The notes: generated by a model from the letters alone, not told the origin. 31,102 nt of DNA from CALJFL01 sp964590005 (GCA_964590005.1 CAZPVJ010000087.1:1-31102); one strand, 5' to 3'; shown: positions 22,999 to 31,102, counted from the first letter of the stretch. Numbers and translations: made by a program.

Positions 22999-23751
22999 AT
23001 GAGATTACAGGGTCTGAACTGCGTCATCACCGGTGGCTCAGCAGGTATCGGGGCTGCCACCGCACGGCGTTTTGTCGCCGAGGGTGCACAGGTGCTGATT
23101 GCCGATATCAATGTCGAAGCCGCCAATTCGCTCGCTGAGGAGCTGGGTGCTGCGGCGACGGCTTTGCACTGCGACGTCACGCGGGAGGATGACGTCAAGG
23201 CGGCCGCCGAGAAGGCCTATGCACACTGGGACAAGGTGGATGTTCTGGTCAATAACGCTGGCAGCGAGCTGAATCGGGCCTACGATGAGACCACTGAAGA
23301 CGAGTGGGACAGGGTTTTAAACACCGACCTGAAAGGCCCATGGTTGATGTGCAAACACTTTGTACCCGAGATGGTCAGCGCCGGCTCAGGCAGCGTCATC
23401 AACATCTCTTCCCTGAACGGCCTCGTGGGCTTTCCACTGTCAACCGCCTATGGCAGTGCCAAGGGCGGACTGGTTGTATTCACTCGTGATATGGCCATCG
23501 AACTGGCCAGTACGGGTGTTCGCATCAACTGTGTCTGCCCGGGTGTTATTGATACCGGAATGATGGAGCGATGGACCGATAAAATGCCCGATAAACAGGC
23601 GGCGGTGGCAATGTTGCAAGGCACCATGCCAATAGGGCGAATGGGCACCGCGGAGGAAGTCGCCGGTGCCATCCTGTTTTTTGCTTCCAGTGATTCAAGC
23701 CTGTGCCAGGGCTCGGTACTGGCGGTCGATGGCGGATTTACCGCCCAGTAG
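22999..23751 (+). CDS. Short-chain dehydrogenase/reductase (classical SDR)
   Basis: The 250-aa classical SDR has the cofactor motif TGGSAGIG at 11-18 and Asp36 after the second strand, which favours NAD(H) over NADP(H). It has the NNAG motif at 85-88, the catalytic Ser near 137-138, Tyr151 and Lys155 (YGSAK), and the PG motif CPGVIDTG. It would oxidise or reduce an alcohol/ketone pair; hydroxysteroid or acyl-CoA alcohol dehydrogenases have this form. GGGGAG stands about 9 nt before the ATG. It is alone on its strand after the lipoprotein and convergent with the MAPEG gene. Confidence 0.9.
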   Translation: MRLQGLNCVITGGSAGIGAATARRFVAEGAQVLIADINVEAANSLAEELGAAATALHCDVTREDDVKAAAEKAYAHWDKVDVLVNNAGSELNRAYDETTEDEWDRVLNTDLKGPWLMCKHFVPEMVSAGSGSVINISSLNGLVGFPLSTAYGSAKGGLVVFTRDMAIELASTGVRINCVCPGVIDTGMMERWTDKMPDKQAAVAMLQGTMPIGRMGTAEEVAGAILFFASSDSSLCQGSVLAVDGGFTAQ

Positions 23752-23805
23752 ACCAATCCAATCGCACGACGATTTAAACACCGTGCATTGTGAATCCCAG
23801 GCCAG

Positions 23806-24192
23806 CTACAACATCTCTACTATGATCATGCCGGTACCTATGAGGCCAGCAAAATAAAACAAGGGTCTGATCATCGGCCAACCGGCTGCGTAGATAATCG
23901 CGTGCCCGACCCGCGCGTAAAAGAAAAGACTCGCTCCCAGCGCTGTGGCGCTGTTGGAAACGCCCGCGGCATTGGCGACCAGCACGACGGCAGCAAACAT
24001 CACCAGATTTTCCTGCATATTCGCACTGAGGCGTTGCAGCCTCTGCCGCAATAAAGTCGGCGCGGGCAAATTGTCGCGGCTGCCTGCCTGCGCCGTTAAA
24101 CCATTTTGCTGAATGGCCAAACCAGCCTGGGCAACGATAATGACAAAGAAAAGCAAAACGCTATACACCAACATCAATAATTCGACAGACAT
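23806..24192 (-). CDS. MAPEG family membrane protein
   Basis: The 128-aa protein has four hydrophobic segments and the MAPEG pattern: an N-terminal helix, the central RLQRLSANMQENLVMFAAVVL (with the conserved Glu-Asn), then LGASLFFYARVGHAIIYAAGWP. Eukaryotic relatives are glutathione transferases or leukotriene synthases; bacterial members are mostly uncharacterised. AAGGAG stands upstream of the ATG at 24192. It is divergent from the DcaP-like porin with 182 bp between starts, in which I see no clear promoter. Confidence 0.85.
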   Translation of the reverse strand: MSVELLMLVYSVLLFFVIIVAQAGLAIQQNGLTAQAGSRDNLPAPTLLRQRLQRLSANMQENLVMFAAVVLVANAAGVSNSATALGASLFFYARVGHAIIYAAGWPMIRPLFYFAGLIGTGMIIVEML

Positions 24193-24374
24193 AGTTATTC
24201 TCCTTTTTGGACCGTCAGTACGGTATCAGCTTGCGGAAGCTACCGGTCAGTATGAAATCACGGACCCAAAATGAAAAGGCTTGAATTATCCGCGTAGGCG
24301 ACCCCCAATAAGCGCAGAATAGGCTACACTTTTTCCGATAAAGCCTGATACTCACGCCACCGCTGGGGCCTGCA

Positions 24375-25820
24375 ATGCGCAAACCGATAAAGATTACCCT
24401 GCTACCACTGGCCATCATGACTGCCACACTGACCCTGTCAGTCCAGGCCGCCACCGATGCCGAGCGGATCAAAATCCTGGAAGCACAGCTGGAGCAACAG
24501 CGGCGCATGCTGGAGGCCATGGATGCTGAGCTGCAGCGACTAAAGGCCGGTCAACCCGCCGCAGTCGCCGAGGAGCCGGCGGTTATCACTGAGGAACAAG
24601 TCGCAGTAGTAGAGGAGCCGGCTACAGAGCCTGCAGTGCCAGATGAGCCTGTCAGCGATGCACTGGCCCCACTATCGGCCAATATCTACGGCTTTGTCAT
24701 GGCGGATATGATTTACGACTTCAAGCGGGTCGACCCCAACTGGGAGGACACTCTGCGGGTTAGCACAATTCCGACCGAAGACGGCATTTATGGGCGGGAC
24801 GGAGATTTCATCTTTGGCGTTCGCCAATCAAGGCTGGGTATAAAGGGCAATTACGGAGACGACATCACCTACATCCTCGAAGCCGAGCTCTTTGGCGTAG
24901 GCGGTGACGAGGGACAGACAACACCGCGGCTGCGACATGCCTGGGGCACCTACAAGAATTTCGGCATGGGCCAGTACTGGTCCAACTTTATGGATATCGA
25001 CATATTCCCCAACACGATTGATTACTGGGGACCAACGGGCATGGTGTTTTATAGGAATCAGCAGGCCCGGTATACCTTCCCCATGGGCGAGGATGAATTT
25101 TCCATCGCGCTGGAAGACCCGGGTACTGCACTGACCATCGGCAGGTTCAGAGACACAAATGCGTGTGACCTGCCCAATCCGCCACCCGATTGTGAATCAA
25201 TAGACTCAGAAGCAGACGAGTTGTTCCAGAGCTACAATGACCTGCCTGACCTGAGCCTGCGCTATCGTAACAACGGCGACTTTGGCCACTACCAAATAGC
25301 CGGGATGCTGCGCAAACTGGGCTACGAGAGACTGGATACCGGACAGAAAGATCATGAGTTTGGCTGGGGCATTAACGCCAGCACCGGTTTCAACACTTGG
25401 GGCAGAGACGTGCTGAAGCTGCAGGTCGTGTATGGCGAAGGCATCGGAAATTACATGAACGATGGCGGTATCGACGTCGCCCCTGATTCCGCGGACATTA
25501 CCCGCGCCTCGGCAGAGGTCGTTCCCCTGCTGGGTATCAGCGCATACTACGATCACTACTGGAACGACAAGTGGTCGACGTCTATTGGCTGGTCTATGAA
25601 TGACCTTGATACGACTGATGGCCAACTGGGTTCAGAGTTTGCCAAGGGGCAAATCGCGCAGATCAACCTGCTCCATTACCCGCGCGACAACGTGCTCCTG
25701 GGCACGGAATTCATCTGGGGTGAGCGGGAAGATGTGGATGGTGCCACTGGCGACGACTATCGCATCCAGTTCTCGCTGAAGGTTAATTTTGATTCAGGCG
25801 ACCTGATGCAACGCCGCTAA
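24375..25820 (+). CDS. DcaP-like trimeric outer membrane porin
   Basis: The 481-aa protein has a Sec signal peptide (cleavage after about residue 25, VQA-A). An N-terminal coiled-coil segment (IKILEAQLEQQRRMLEAMDAEL) is followed by a Glu/Pro/Val-rich linker (about 62-98) and a beta barrel from about residue 100. The barrel starts IYGFVMADMIYDFKRVDPNW and contains FGVRQSRLGIKG, the hallmark of DcaP-family porins. Members of this family import dicarboxylates and other negatively charged solutes. The barrel ends in VNFDSGDLMQRR and not in the terminal aromatic residue usual for outer membrane proteins, so a short C-terminal tail is present. It lies 83 bp upstream of the secreted glutaminase. Confidence 0.85.
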   Translation: MRKPIKITLLPLAIMTATLTLSVQAATDAERIKILEAQLEQQRRMLEAMDAELQRLKAGQPAAVAEEPAVITEEQVAVVEEPATEPAVPDEPVSDALAPLSANIYGFVMADMIYDFKRVDPNWEDTLRVSTIPTEDGIYGRDGDFIFGVRQSRLGIKGNYGDDITYILEAELFGVGGDEGQTTPRLRHAWGTYKNFGMGQYWSNFMDIDIFPNTIDYWGPTGMVFYRNQQARYTFPMGEDEFSIALEDPGTALTIGRFRDTNACDLPNPPPDCESIDSEADELFQSYNDLPDLSLRYRNNGDFGHYQIAGMLRKLGYERLDTGQKDHEFGWGINASTGFNTWGRDVLKLQVVYGEGIGNYMNDGGIDVAPDSADITRASAEVVPLLGISAYYDHYWNDKWSTSIGWSMNDLDTTDGQLGSEFAKGQIAQINLLHYPRDNVLLGTEFIWGEREDVDGATGDDYRIQFSLKVNFDSGDLMQRR

Positions 25821-25903
25821 CGCCGGCTGAATCCTGACACATTTCCTGGAGCGGCCCGCTAGCAGCCACTGGGCGGTCCTCAACAAACATAACGGAGCTC
25901 ATC

Positions 25904-26926
25904 ATGAATATACCCGTCTCGCGTTTTCTCACTGCAGCGGCCTGCCTGCTGCTCCTCAGCGGCCAGGGGGCTCTAGCCGCCAAGCTGACTGCCGAGGACT
26001 TCCAGCGCGTGGTAGACAGTGCGCACGCGCAATTCAAGGACGTTGACGAAGGCGCCAATGCCGACTACATACCCATCCTGGCCACTGTGCCCAGCGAAAT
26101 GTTTGGCGTAGCCATTATTACCCGGGAGGGTGACGTCTACTCCGCTGGAGAGATGGACTACGAGTTCTCGATACAGTCTGTGTCAAAGCCGTTCACTGCC
26201 TCATTGATCATGGCTCAGCAGGGTCCAAAAGCTATTCGTACAAAGATTGGTATTGAGCCCACCGGGCTGGCCTTTAACTCCAAGCTGGCCCTGGAGATTT
26301 ATCCGGACCGCTCCGTAAACCCCCTGGTTAACGCAGGCGCCATCGCCGCAGTGAGCCTGGTGGAAGCATCGTCGGAGGAAGACCGCTGGCAGCAGGTTCT
26401 TAACAACATCAGCGATTTTGCCGGCCGCGACCTGAAGGTGCTCGACGAAGTCTACAAGTCGGAATACGAGTCTTCCTGGAGTAACCGCGGTATTGCCAAC
26501 CTGCTCTACAACTACGAGCGACTCTACAGCGATCCTGAAGAGGCTCTGCGTGTCTACACGAAGCAGTGCTCAATAGGCATAAATACCAAGGACCTGGCTA
26601 TGATGGGTGCTACTCTCGCCAACGGCGGCGTCAATCCAGCCACAGGCAAGCGCTTGTTACCCGAAGAGGACGTACCGGAGCTTCTGGCCATCATGGCCAC
26701 CGCGGGCTTCTATGACGAGTCGGGCGAGTGGATGTACAGCGCCGGTCTGCCCGCGAAAACCGGTGTTGGCGGTGGCATCGTTGCCATCGTCCCCGGTCGC
26801 TTTGCCATCGCGACCTTTTCTCCGCCTCTCAACCCGGCCGGCAACAGCATTCGGGGTATGCGCGCTATTCGCTATATTGCAGGAGAACTGGGGGTTGGGC
26901 TATACGGTCCGAACCCGGACGAGTAA
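25904..26926 (+). CDS. glsA: Glutaminase A family, with signal peptide (predicted periplasmic)
   Basis: The 340-aa protein begins with a signal peptide (MNIPVSRFLTAAACLLLLSG, cleavage after GALA, about residue 25). The rest is a serine-dependent glutaminase (beta-lactamase-like fold): the Ser92-x-x-Lys95 motif in FSIQSVSKPF, NPLVNAGAIA, SNRGIANLLYNY, CSIGINTKDLAMMGATLANGG and the glycine-rich KTGVGGGIVAIVPG. It converts L-glutamine to glutamate and ammonia. Most GlsA enzymes are cytosolic, so export is notable. CGGAG stands before the ATG. With the DcaP-like porin upstream it may form a unit that takes in and deamidates glutamine or peptides in the periplasm. A hairpin follows it. Confidence 0.85.
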   Translation: MNIPVSRFLTAAACLLLLSGQGALAAKLTAEDFQRVVDSAHAQFKDVDEGANADYIPILATVPSEMFGVAIITREGDVYSAGEMDYEFSIQSVSKPFTASLIMAQQGPKAIRTKIGIEPTGLAFNSKLALEIYPDRSVNPLVNAGAIAAVSLVEASSEEDRWQQVLNNISDFAGRDLKVLDEVYKSEYESSWSNRGIANLLYNYERLYSDPEEALRVYTKQCSIGINTKDLAMMGATLANGGVNPATGKRLLPEEDVPELLAIMATAGFYDESGEWMYSAGLPAKTGVGGGIVAIVPGRFAIATFSPPLNPAGNSIRGMRAIRYIAGELGVGLYGPNPDE

Positions 26927-26942
26927 CAGCCAGTGCGACAGC

Positions 26943-26973
26943 AGCGCCGGGGGGCACCCCGCCCGGCGCTTTC
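26943..26973 (+). terminator. Intrinsic-terminator-like hairpin after glsA
   Basis: AGCGCCGGG at 26943-26951 pairs perfectly with CCCGGCGCT at 26962-26970, a GC-rich 9-bp stem with a 10-nt loop, followed by TTTC. It lies between the convergent glutaminase and P450 genes. The T-tract is short, so efficiency may be modest, and it may act for both strands. Confidence 0.55.
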
Positions 26974-27009
26974 ACCCATTCCGCTCAGTATTCCCCGGCG
27001 ACCGGTCCG

Positions 27010-28242
27010 TCATTTAAAGGCATAACGCACGGGCAACGACTTTAAACCACCAACAAAGATTGCCTGCACCCACTCCGGGTCGCCGGCAAATTCAATGAAC
27101 TCCAGTCGCGGCAGCAGTTCGCGGAAAAAACACTCAACCTCGAGAATGGCCAGGTGCTGGCCGAGGCACATGTGCCCGCCGTATCCGAAGGCAAGCTGGT
27201 TGCGGTTGTCCCGCGTCACATCAAATTCGTCGGGTCGATCGAACACCGAGGGATCGCGGTTAGCTGAGGGGTACCACAGTGACAGGCTTTCTCCAGCACG
27301 CAGGGTTTGACCCTGGAATTCGGCATCTTCAACTACCGTGCGCATCATATGGCGTACCGGTGATACCCAGCGAATCATTTCACGGGCAGCGCCGCGGTAC
27401 AGGTCCGGATCGGCTTGTAAAAGCGCCATCTGCGCAGGAAACTCCATCAGCGCCTTCATGCCGCCACCGATCGTAGCGGAGGTGGTGTCATGTCCGGCAG
27501 TCGCAGTAATAATGAAGTAGCTGATTTGATCCAGCTCCGCCATCGGCTCCCCGTCAACGACGGCATTGGCCAGCACCGAGGCCAGGTCGTCCCCGGGATT
27601 TTGTTTGCGATCTTCAACCACACCCTTGAAGTAGCTGAAAAAATCGAGCAAAACGGCCAGACCATCGGACACTTCCGAGCCACGACTCTGTTGAGGGTCC
27701 TGGCCACCAAAAAGCTCTTGTGTCAGCTTTAACATCATGCCCTCTTCCTCGGGCGCGACGCCGATAATGGACATAATCACACGCAGCGGATAGAGCAGCG
27801 CGACGTCACGAACAAAATCGCACTCACCACCCATAGCTTCCATCTTGTCGACATACTGCTTGGCAATTTTCTCCACCATGGGTGTGAGTCGGGCGATGGG
27901 TGACGGCTTGAACCACTCGCGAGTCACATTACGCAGCTTGCGGTGCTTGGGGTCGTCCATGTGTATGAGAGTTTCCAGGCCACTTCGGGTACCAAACTGC
28001 TCCAGCAGCATTTGCTCAAACTCGCGCTGCATGATGACTGTTCGAGGATTGTTGATGAACAGGTCATTTTTCTGGCTTATGTGCTTGATATCCTCATGAC
28101 GTGTCATCACCCAGAAGGGCTCGAAATCCTCGTGCTCGAGGTATGCCACGGGCTGATTTTCGCGCAAATGCTTGAAAAGCCCGTACATGCTGGGCTCATC
28201 GCCCATTATCTCGCCGTCAACAATATCTCTAACGCTGTACAA
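27010..28242 (-). CDS. Cytochrome P450 (bacterial class I type)
   Basis: From TTG at 28242 this is a 410-aa soluble P450. Motifs are the I-helix AGHDTT (249-254), the K-helix ExxR at E288-R291, and the haem loop FGYGGHMCLG with the thiolate Cys359. The C-terminal VGGLKSLPVRY is shared with many catabolic P450s acting on terpenoids, steroids and alkyl chains. The frame continues to a TTG at 28263, but GGGAG at 28250-28254 is 7 nt before the TTG at 28242, which is chosen; an ATG at 28206 would remove conserved N-terminal sequence. It needs an external ferredoxin and reductase, not seen here. It lies downstream of, and probably co-transcribed with, the third Rieske gene. Confidence 0.9.
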   Translation of the reverse strand: MYSVRDIVDGEIMGDEPSMYGLFKHLRENQPVAYLEHEDFEPFWVMTRHEDIKHISQKNDLFINNPRTVIMQREFEQMLLEQFGTRSGLETLIHMDDPKHRKLRNVTREWFKPSPIARLTPMVEKIAKQYVDKMEAMGGECDFVRDVALLYPLRVIMSIIGVAPEEEGMMLKLTQELFGGQDPQQSRGSEVSDGLAVLLDFFSYFKGVVEDRKQNPGDDLASVLANAVVDGEPMAELDQISYFIITATAGHDTTSATIGGGMKALMEFPAQMALLQADPDLYRGAAREMIRWVSPVRHMMRTVVEDAEFQGQTLRAGESLSLWYPSANRDPSVFDRPDEFDVTRDNRNQLAFGYGGHMCLGQHLAILEVECFFRELLPRLEFIEFAGDPEWVQAIFVGGLKSLPVRYAFK

Positions 28243-28339
28243 ATTCGTTCTCCCAAAAGTCAAAAAGTAGCCGATTGCTGTGTGCTAAAGCGTACCCGGT
28301 TTTAAGCGGCCAGAAGCAAGCTTATCAGGTACTGAGAGG

Positions 28340-29683
28340 CTAGCCGACGGATCGAAGGTATTCGTCGACCCAGTCGTGAAAATGTTGCACCCTCACCTCA
28401 TCCTGGTTGAGCGTCGCGCTGTCAAAGCCCAAGGAATGCAAGCCGGCCTGCATATCGGCCAGGTAGAAGATATCCTGGTCAATAGTTATCGTCATAGAAT
28501 AATGGCCATCTATCACGTCTTGTGCGCTGAATACCTGGTGATCGGGTCTTTCACTATTACGCGAGGCATTAAGACCTGGATTCAAGGTGATGCCGCGTTC
28601 GCGATCGCTGGCGGACTCTACGGGAACCTGCAAGGTAAACTTGTCGAACACGCACTTGTTGGGATCGTCCGGGTCAGGTCGCGGCCCGAATATCCAAAGC
28701 TCCTCAGCCTGTATGGTCATAAACGTATTGGGGAAAATATCGTACTGCCAGACATCGGTCAGCTGCGCGTCGGTGAGAGCCTCAGCTTCGAAGCCCAACT
28801 CTCCTAACAGCTCGCGTTTGCGCAGCTGCACCGCGCGCCGAATCTCGTCGACCCTGCCCCGGTAGGCATTGGGGTCCATACCCAAACTCTGCAACAGGGC
28901 GACAAGGTGCTCTGGTACATCCTCGGGCAATGGGTACCGGGAATCGGTGACATGGCCCTCTACCACCGTCGACGAGTGTCCATAGGGCCAGAGCACGTTG
29001 TGTGAGTTGCAACAATCCACCATGGTCGCGTGCTGGGGATGAATGAAATCCACGTGGTATTGCTCCAGGAAATTGTCGCGCACAACCTTCCAGTTTGCGT
29101 CCAGCGAGACAGTCTGGTGCTCGGTCAGTACCATATCTTCAAATCGGTAGGGGGCCAGGTTACCGGTTATTACACCGAGAAATTCCGCCAGGGGAATAGC
29201 GTCCTGATCCAAATTAACCCAGACCAACCCCGCCCAGGACTCGACCTTGACGGGCTTCAAGGACTTTTCTGCCGTTACCACCGCCGGGCAAAAACGCTCA
29301 GCATCCGGCACCTCCCGAAGCTCCCCAGCCAGACCGTAACGCCAGCCGTGATAAGGGCAGGCCAATTGTGATACAGACCCCCGTGAAGCGGTCAGTAACC
29401 GGTTGCCCCGGTGTTGGCAAACATTGAAGTGCGCCCGTACATCGCCGTCATCATCGCGGAGAATAACAATGGATTCCCGGCCTAATTGGTACAGGAAGTA
29501 GTCCCCTGCCTCAGGAATATCCGACAGCAATCCGGCAAACAGCCAGCAGCGTGTCCAGATACCCCGCCACTCTGCCTCCATTACCGCTTGAGAGGTGTAG
29601 CGCTCCTTGCTTAAGGTCGCGCGCCCGGATGTTCGCGTCGCTGGCCCCGTAGCAAAAGCCTGTTCGGTTGTTGTTTGAACCAT
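28340..29683 (-). CDS. Rieske [2Fe-2S] aromatic ring-hydroxylating dioxygenase, alpha subunit
   Basis: From the ATG at 29683 the protein is 447 aa. The Rieske ligands are C89-x-H91 and C109-x2-H112 (CQHRG...CPYHGW). The catalytic iron site is E207-x2-H210-x4-H215 in LEQYHVDFIH, preceded by the standard DANWKVVRDNF. It is the longest and most canonical of the three Rieske enzymes here and resembles two-domain dioxygenase alpha subunits. An open frame reaches 29782, but AAGGG stands 7-8 nt before 29683 and a consensus TATAAT at 29711-29716 lies inside the would-be extension. The stop is about 97 bp before the P450 start on the same strand. No beta subunit is found. Confidence 0.9.
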   Translation of the reverse strand: MVQTTTEQAFATGPATRTSGRATLSKERYTSQAVMEAEWRGIWTRCWLFAGLLSDIPEAGDYFLYQLGRESIVILRDDDGDVRAHFNVCQHRGNRLLTASRGSVSQLACPYHGWRYGLAGELREVPDAERFCPAVVTAEKSLKPVKVESWAGLVWVNLDQDAIPLAEFLGVITGNLAPYRFEDMVLTEHQTVSLDANWKVVRDNFLEQYHVDFIHPQHATMVDCCNSHNVLWPYGHSSTVVEGHVTDSRYPLPEDVPEHLVALLQSLGMDPNAYRGRVDEIRRAVQLRKRELLGELGFEAEALTDAQLTDVWQYDIFPNTFMTIQAEELWIFGPRPDPDDPNKCVFDKFTLQVPVESASDRERGITLNPGLNASRNSERPDHQVFSAQDVIDGHYSMTITIDQDIFYLADMQAGLHSLGFDSATLNQDEVRVQHFHDWVDEYLRSVG

Positions 29684-29710
29684 GTCAGTGCCCTTCAAAG
29701 AGGTGCAGTC

Positions 29711-29716
29711 ATTATA
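29711..29716 (-). promoter_or_regulatory. Consensus -10 box for the third Rieske gene
   Basis: On the minus strand these bases read TATAAT, a perfect -10 hexamer 27 bp upstream of the ATG at 29683. No good -35 lies at 16-18 bp, so an activator may be needed. Its position supports the 29683 start over the longer frame. Confidence 0.4.
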
Positions 29717-29835
29717 GGCTACGCGTCCACCCATGGAGGCCGTGAACAGCGGCGACAAAAACTGCCAAAGCACGCCACACACGGTACACTGGCGCGCTAT
29801 CTACGAAAGCACAGGCAGCCGCCAGGAACTTTGCG

Positions 29836-30510
29836 ATGATCAAAATTTACCAATTCGAGGTCTCCCCTTTCTGCGACAAGGTACGAAGGGCATGCCGCTA
29901 TAAGCAGCTACCCTTTGAGGTACAGGAGATATCGATGCTTTCCGCCGGCAAATACAGCTCGGCAAAAAAATTACCGGTCATCGACGATGGCCCGGAGAGG
30001 GTCGAAGATTCCACACAGATTGTGCAATACCTGGACAAAAAGTATCCGAAGCCCTCCCTGTACCCCACTGATCCCGCGGAATTGGCGCTTTGCAATGTCC
30101 TGGAGGACTGGGCCGACGAGAGCTTGTACTACTACGATATTGCCCTGCACTTTTCTTTCCCCGAGAACGCCAAGCGTCGCGCTGGTCATATTCTGCAGCA
30201 CGAAAAGCCATGGTTGAAGAAACTTCTTGGCCCGCTGACGCCCGGCCTGCTTCGCAAGATGGGCGAAAACCAGGGTGCAGGGCGTCGGCCGAGAGAGGTG
30301 ATTCTAGAGGATATCGACCGTCACATCGCAAGCATCAGTAATTTGCTGGAGGATAAGGATTTTCTGCTACCCTCGGGGCTTAGCGCTGCCGACCTCAGCA
30401 TCTTTGTTGAGCTGGATGCGATCAAGGTAGCCGAACTGGGCGCTGAAATTATTGCTCGGTACTCCCCGGTTGAGGAATGGATGTCTCGCGTGGATGCACT
30501 AACCGGATAA
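29836..30510 (+). CDS. Glutathione S-transferase family protein
   Basis: The 224-aa protein has a GST-type thioredoxin domain. MIKIYQFEVSPFCDKVRRAC has SPFC at 10-13 as the likely thiol/glutathione site; KKLPVIDDG carries the cis-Pro, and EDSTQIVQYLDKKYP is the glutathione-contact helix. The helical domain ends DFLLPSGLSAADLSIFVELDAI, with the conserved Asp of the capping box. It could conjugate or reduce electrophiles formed by the oxygenases next door. It is divergent from the third Rieske gene; a possible -10 TACACT is at 29785-29790 with a poor -35. It is followed by the hypothetical gene at 30595 after 84 bp. Confidence 0.85.
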   Translation: MIKIYQFEVSPFCDKVRRACRYKQLPFEVQEISMLSAGKYSSAKKLPVIDDGPERVEDSTQIVQYLDKKYPKPSLYPTDPAELALCNVLEDWADESLYYYDIALHFSFPENAKRRAGHILQHEKPWLKKLLGPLTPGLLRKMGENQGAGRRPREVILEDIDRHIASISNLLEDKDFLLPSGLSAADLSIFVELDAIKVAELGAEIIARYSPVEEWMSRVDALTG

Positions 30511-30594
30511 CCGATCTGGAAACTCCCGACTGCGCAGGCTGCGCGTGCGCAGAGTAAACCGGATAACGTTTTTATCAAGAAGAGGTGGTAAACA

Positions 30595-31102
30595 ATGAAC
30601 GCACTTCCCGATGTCACCGTCCCCAACTTTGGTGAACTCCTGGCTCCCTACATCGGCTCAGTACCACCCGAGGCCGTACCCGCGTTTCTCGCCCGCCTTG
30701 AGCGAACCGCCGCCGATCGCTACCGAATGTGGGCCGAAGCCGTCCCTGAGCATGCGGAGGGCTTGCTTGCCTGCGCCGCAAGGGAAGATGATATTGCCGA
30801 CCGGGCCGAGCAGTTGTATCCGGCTAACGGTGCCGACCATATCTCAGCCATAGAAGCAGCAATCGGCCCCGCTAAAGATACCTACTACAAGGTGTTCGCC
30901 GAGCTTTCACCGATCGAACAGATGACCATACAGGCCAAGGCCGAACGGCAGGGCGCAGCTGCCTGGCGCGCTATGATTGAGGATGAGAACGACAACGATG
31001 CCTGTGCCGCGTTGGAAGCAATGGCCACGATTGAAGAGGCCAGCGCAGATTACCTGGACGCGCTGCTCGTGGGCCTGGTCCGAGCTGAAGCCGCGCAGGC
31101 CT
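30595..31102 (+). CDS. Hypothetical protein, 3' end outside the window
   Basis: An open frame begins at ATG 30595 with AGAGGTGG about 7 nt upstream and stays open through the last base (169 codons visible). The protein begins MNALPDVTVPNFGELLAPY and is rich in Ala, Glu and Asp. Predicted helices such as FLARLERTAADRYRMWAEAV and EQMTIQAKAERQGAAAWRAM dominate. I do not recognise the family; the helical, Glu-rich pattern recalls ferritin-like or stress-related helical bundles, but no clear metal motif is certain. It shares a strand with the GST and may be co-transcribed. Confidence 0.65.
   Translation, partial: MNALPDVTVPNFGELLAPYIGSVPPEAVPAFLARLERTAADRYRMWAEAVPEHAEGLLACAAREDDIADRAEQLYPANGADHISAIEAAIGPAKDTYYKVFAELSPIEQMTIQAKAERQGAAAWRAMIEDENDNDACAALEAMATIEEASADYLDALLVGLVRAEAAQA

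Overview
The window looks like chromosomal DNA of an aerobic, probably marine, gammaproteobacterium. The Halieaceae/Spongiibacteraceae neighbourhood of Cellvibrionales would fit the gene mix, but this is inferred from gene families and not tested by search. Coding density is high. There are four convergent gene pairs, several divergent promoter regions, no tRNA or rRNA genes, no insertion sequences and no CRISPR. No gene-free stretch exceeds about 260 bp; the longest are 4518-4767, 5985-6214 and 20813-21062.

Left part (1-9192). The 5' end of a TetR-type regulator points left. It faces a Rieske oxygenase across a compact control region with two regulator-type palindromes, one sitting between the -35 and -10 hexamers. 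Next come a membrane-anchored cytochrome c/PQQ sugar-dehydrogenase fusion, a sodium:solute symporter, a crotonase-family enzyme, an ABM-domain protein, a PPOX-type flavoprotein, a SnoaL-like protein and a membrane TPR protein with a FlgO-like domain.

Middle part (9198-18218). A FAD-dependent oxidoreductase is divergent from a translationally coupled radical SAM plus fatty-acid desaturase pair, which together suggest an uncharacterised lipid-modification cluster. Facing it is a tight minus-strand operon: a MobA-like nucleotidyltransferase with an anomalous start, a small protein made of two related 'GDY' units, a patatin-like phospholipase, and a roughly 10-TM protein ending in a nucleoside deoxyribosyltransferase/TIR-like domain. 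The last three genes are the best candidate for an undescribed lipase/nucleotide-hydrolase effector system. A metaxin/Fax-like GST follows upstream.

Right part (18363-31102). A Rieske oxygenase/ketosteroid isomerase operon is followed by a DsbA/FrnE-like protein, a long 22-bp-stem hairpin, a lipoprotein joining MopE repeats, thrombospondin-3 repeats and a CAP domain, an SDR dehydrogenase, a MAPEG protein, a DcaP-like porin, a secreted glutaminase, a cytochrome P450, a third Rieske oxygenase, another GST, and a hypothetical gene cut by the window end.

Taken together, three Rieske alpha subunits, a P450, a ketosteroid isomerase, an SDR, a crotonase and two GST-like proteins indicate oxidative catabolism of hydrophobic polycyclic or steroid-like compounds. 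No ferredoxin, reductase or Rieske beta subunit is encoded here, so electron transfer partners must lie elsewhere.
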